Shown here piece by piece: positions 63,996 through 64,000 of a stretch of DNA of 64,000 nt (within the stretch, counting starts at the first letter, position 1; the number at the start of each line of letters is the position of its first letter). A model generated the notes under the pieces. That model did not search any database. It was not told the origin of the DNA and was given only the letters and a program-made list of their open reading frames with translations. This stretch comes from Agarophyton chilense (taxonomy: Eukaryota > Rhodophyta > Florideophyceae > Gracilariales > Gracilariaceae). The stretch lies in NCBI GenBank assembly GCA_030374765.1, contig JARGXX010000016.1, forward strand, positions 1,178,001-1,242,000. Direction: 5' to 3'. The translations under genes and the position numbers were made by a program.

Positions 63996-64000
63996 ATCGC

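Overview
The window is nuclear DNA of a eukaryote. Compact, almost intron-free housekeeping genes lie close together, while the rest is dense with transposable elements. V-ATPase subunit H has two short GT-AG introns, both near its 5' end, and a tRNA-Val carries the usual intron after position 37. The gene repertoire, intron poverty, gene islands separated by transposon nests and a Hedgehog-type Hint protein suggest a red alga, perhaps a florideophyte. That placement is inference.

Layout. 1-15 kb is a transposon graveyard: an edge-truncated gag on the minus strand, a decayed DDE-like element, a piggyBac-like pseudogene, a solo LTR with target duplication, a decayed pogo-like transposase, and a well-preserved tyrosine-recombinase retrotransposon (10.7-15.06 kb). 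15.8-30.1 kb is gene island 1: SPT16, a NOSIP-like protein, taxilin, kynureninase, tRNA-Val, TIM50, a Qb-SNARE, a PPPDE/DeSI peptidase and a Hint-domain protein. 30.2-33 kb holds Tc1/mariner remnants. 33.06-45.64 kb is a nest: an 11.8-kb Ty3/gypsy element with 923-bp LTRs and a CTTGG target duplication sits inside an older LTR of the solo-LTR family. 45.7-46.8 kb is another Tc1/mariner pseudogene. 48.4-53.4 kb is gene island 2: V-ATPase H, pantothenate kinase and an unrecognised Ser/Pro-rich protein. From 53.7 kb to the right edge lie decayed reading frames, mariner relics, a second solo LTR and a decayed gag, then a GC-richer coding-like block at the edge.

The host genes serve unrelated functions: chromatin (SPT16), vesicle traffic (taxilin, SNARE), mitochondrial import (TIM50), NAD/tryptophan metabolism, CoA synthesis and organelle acidification. 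They share compact architecture: divergent promoters of a few hundred bp, and one convergent pair whose stop codons touch.

The most unusual item is the Ty3/gypsy element. Beyond gag and pol it has a separately encoded chromodomain and a 619-codon antisense reading frame between pol and the 3' LTR, with a TATA-like box at its head.
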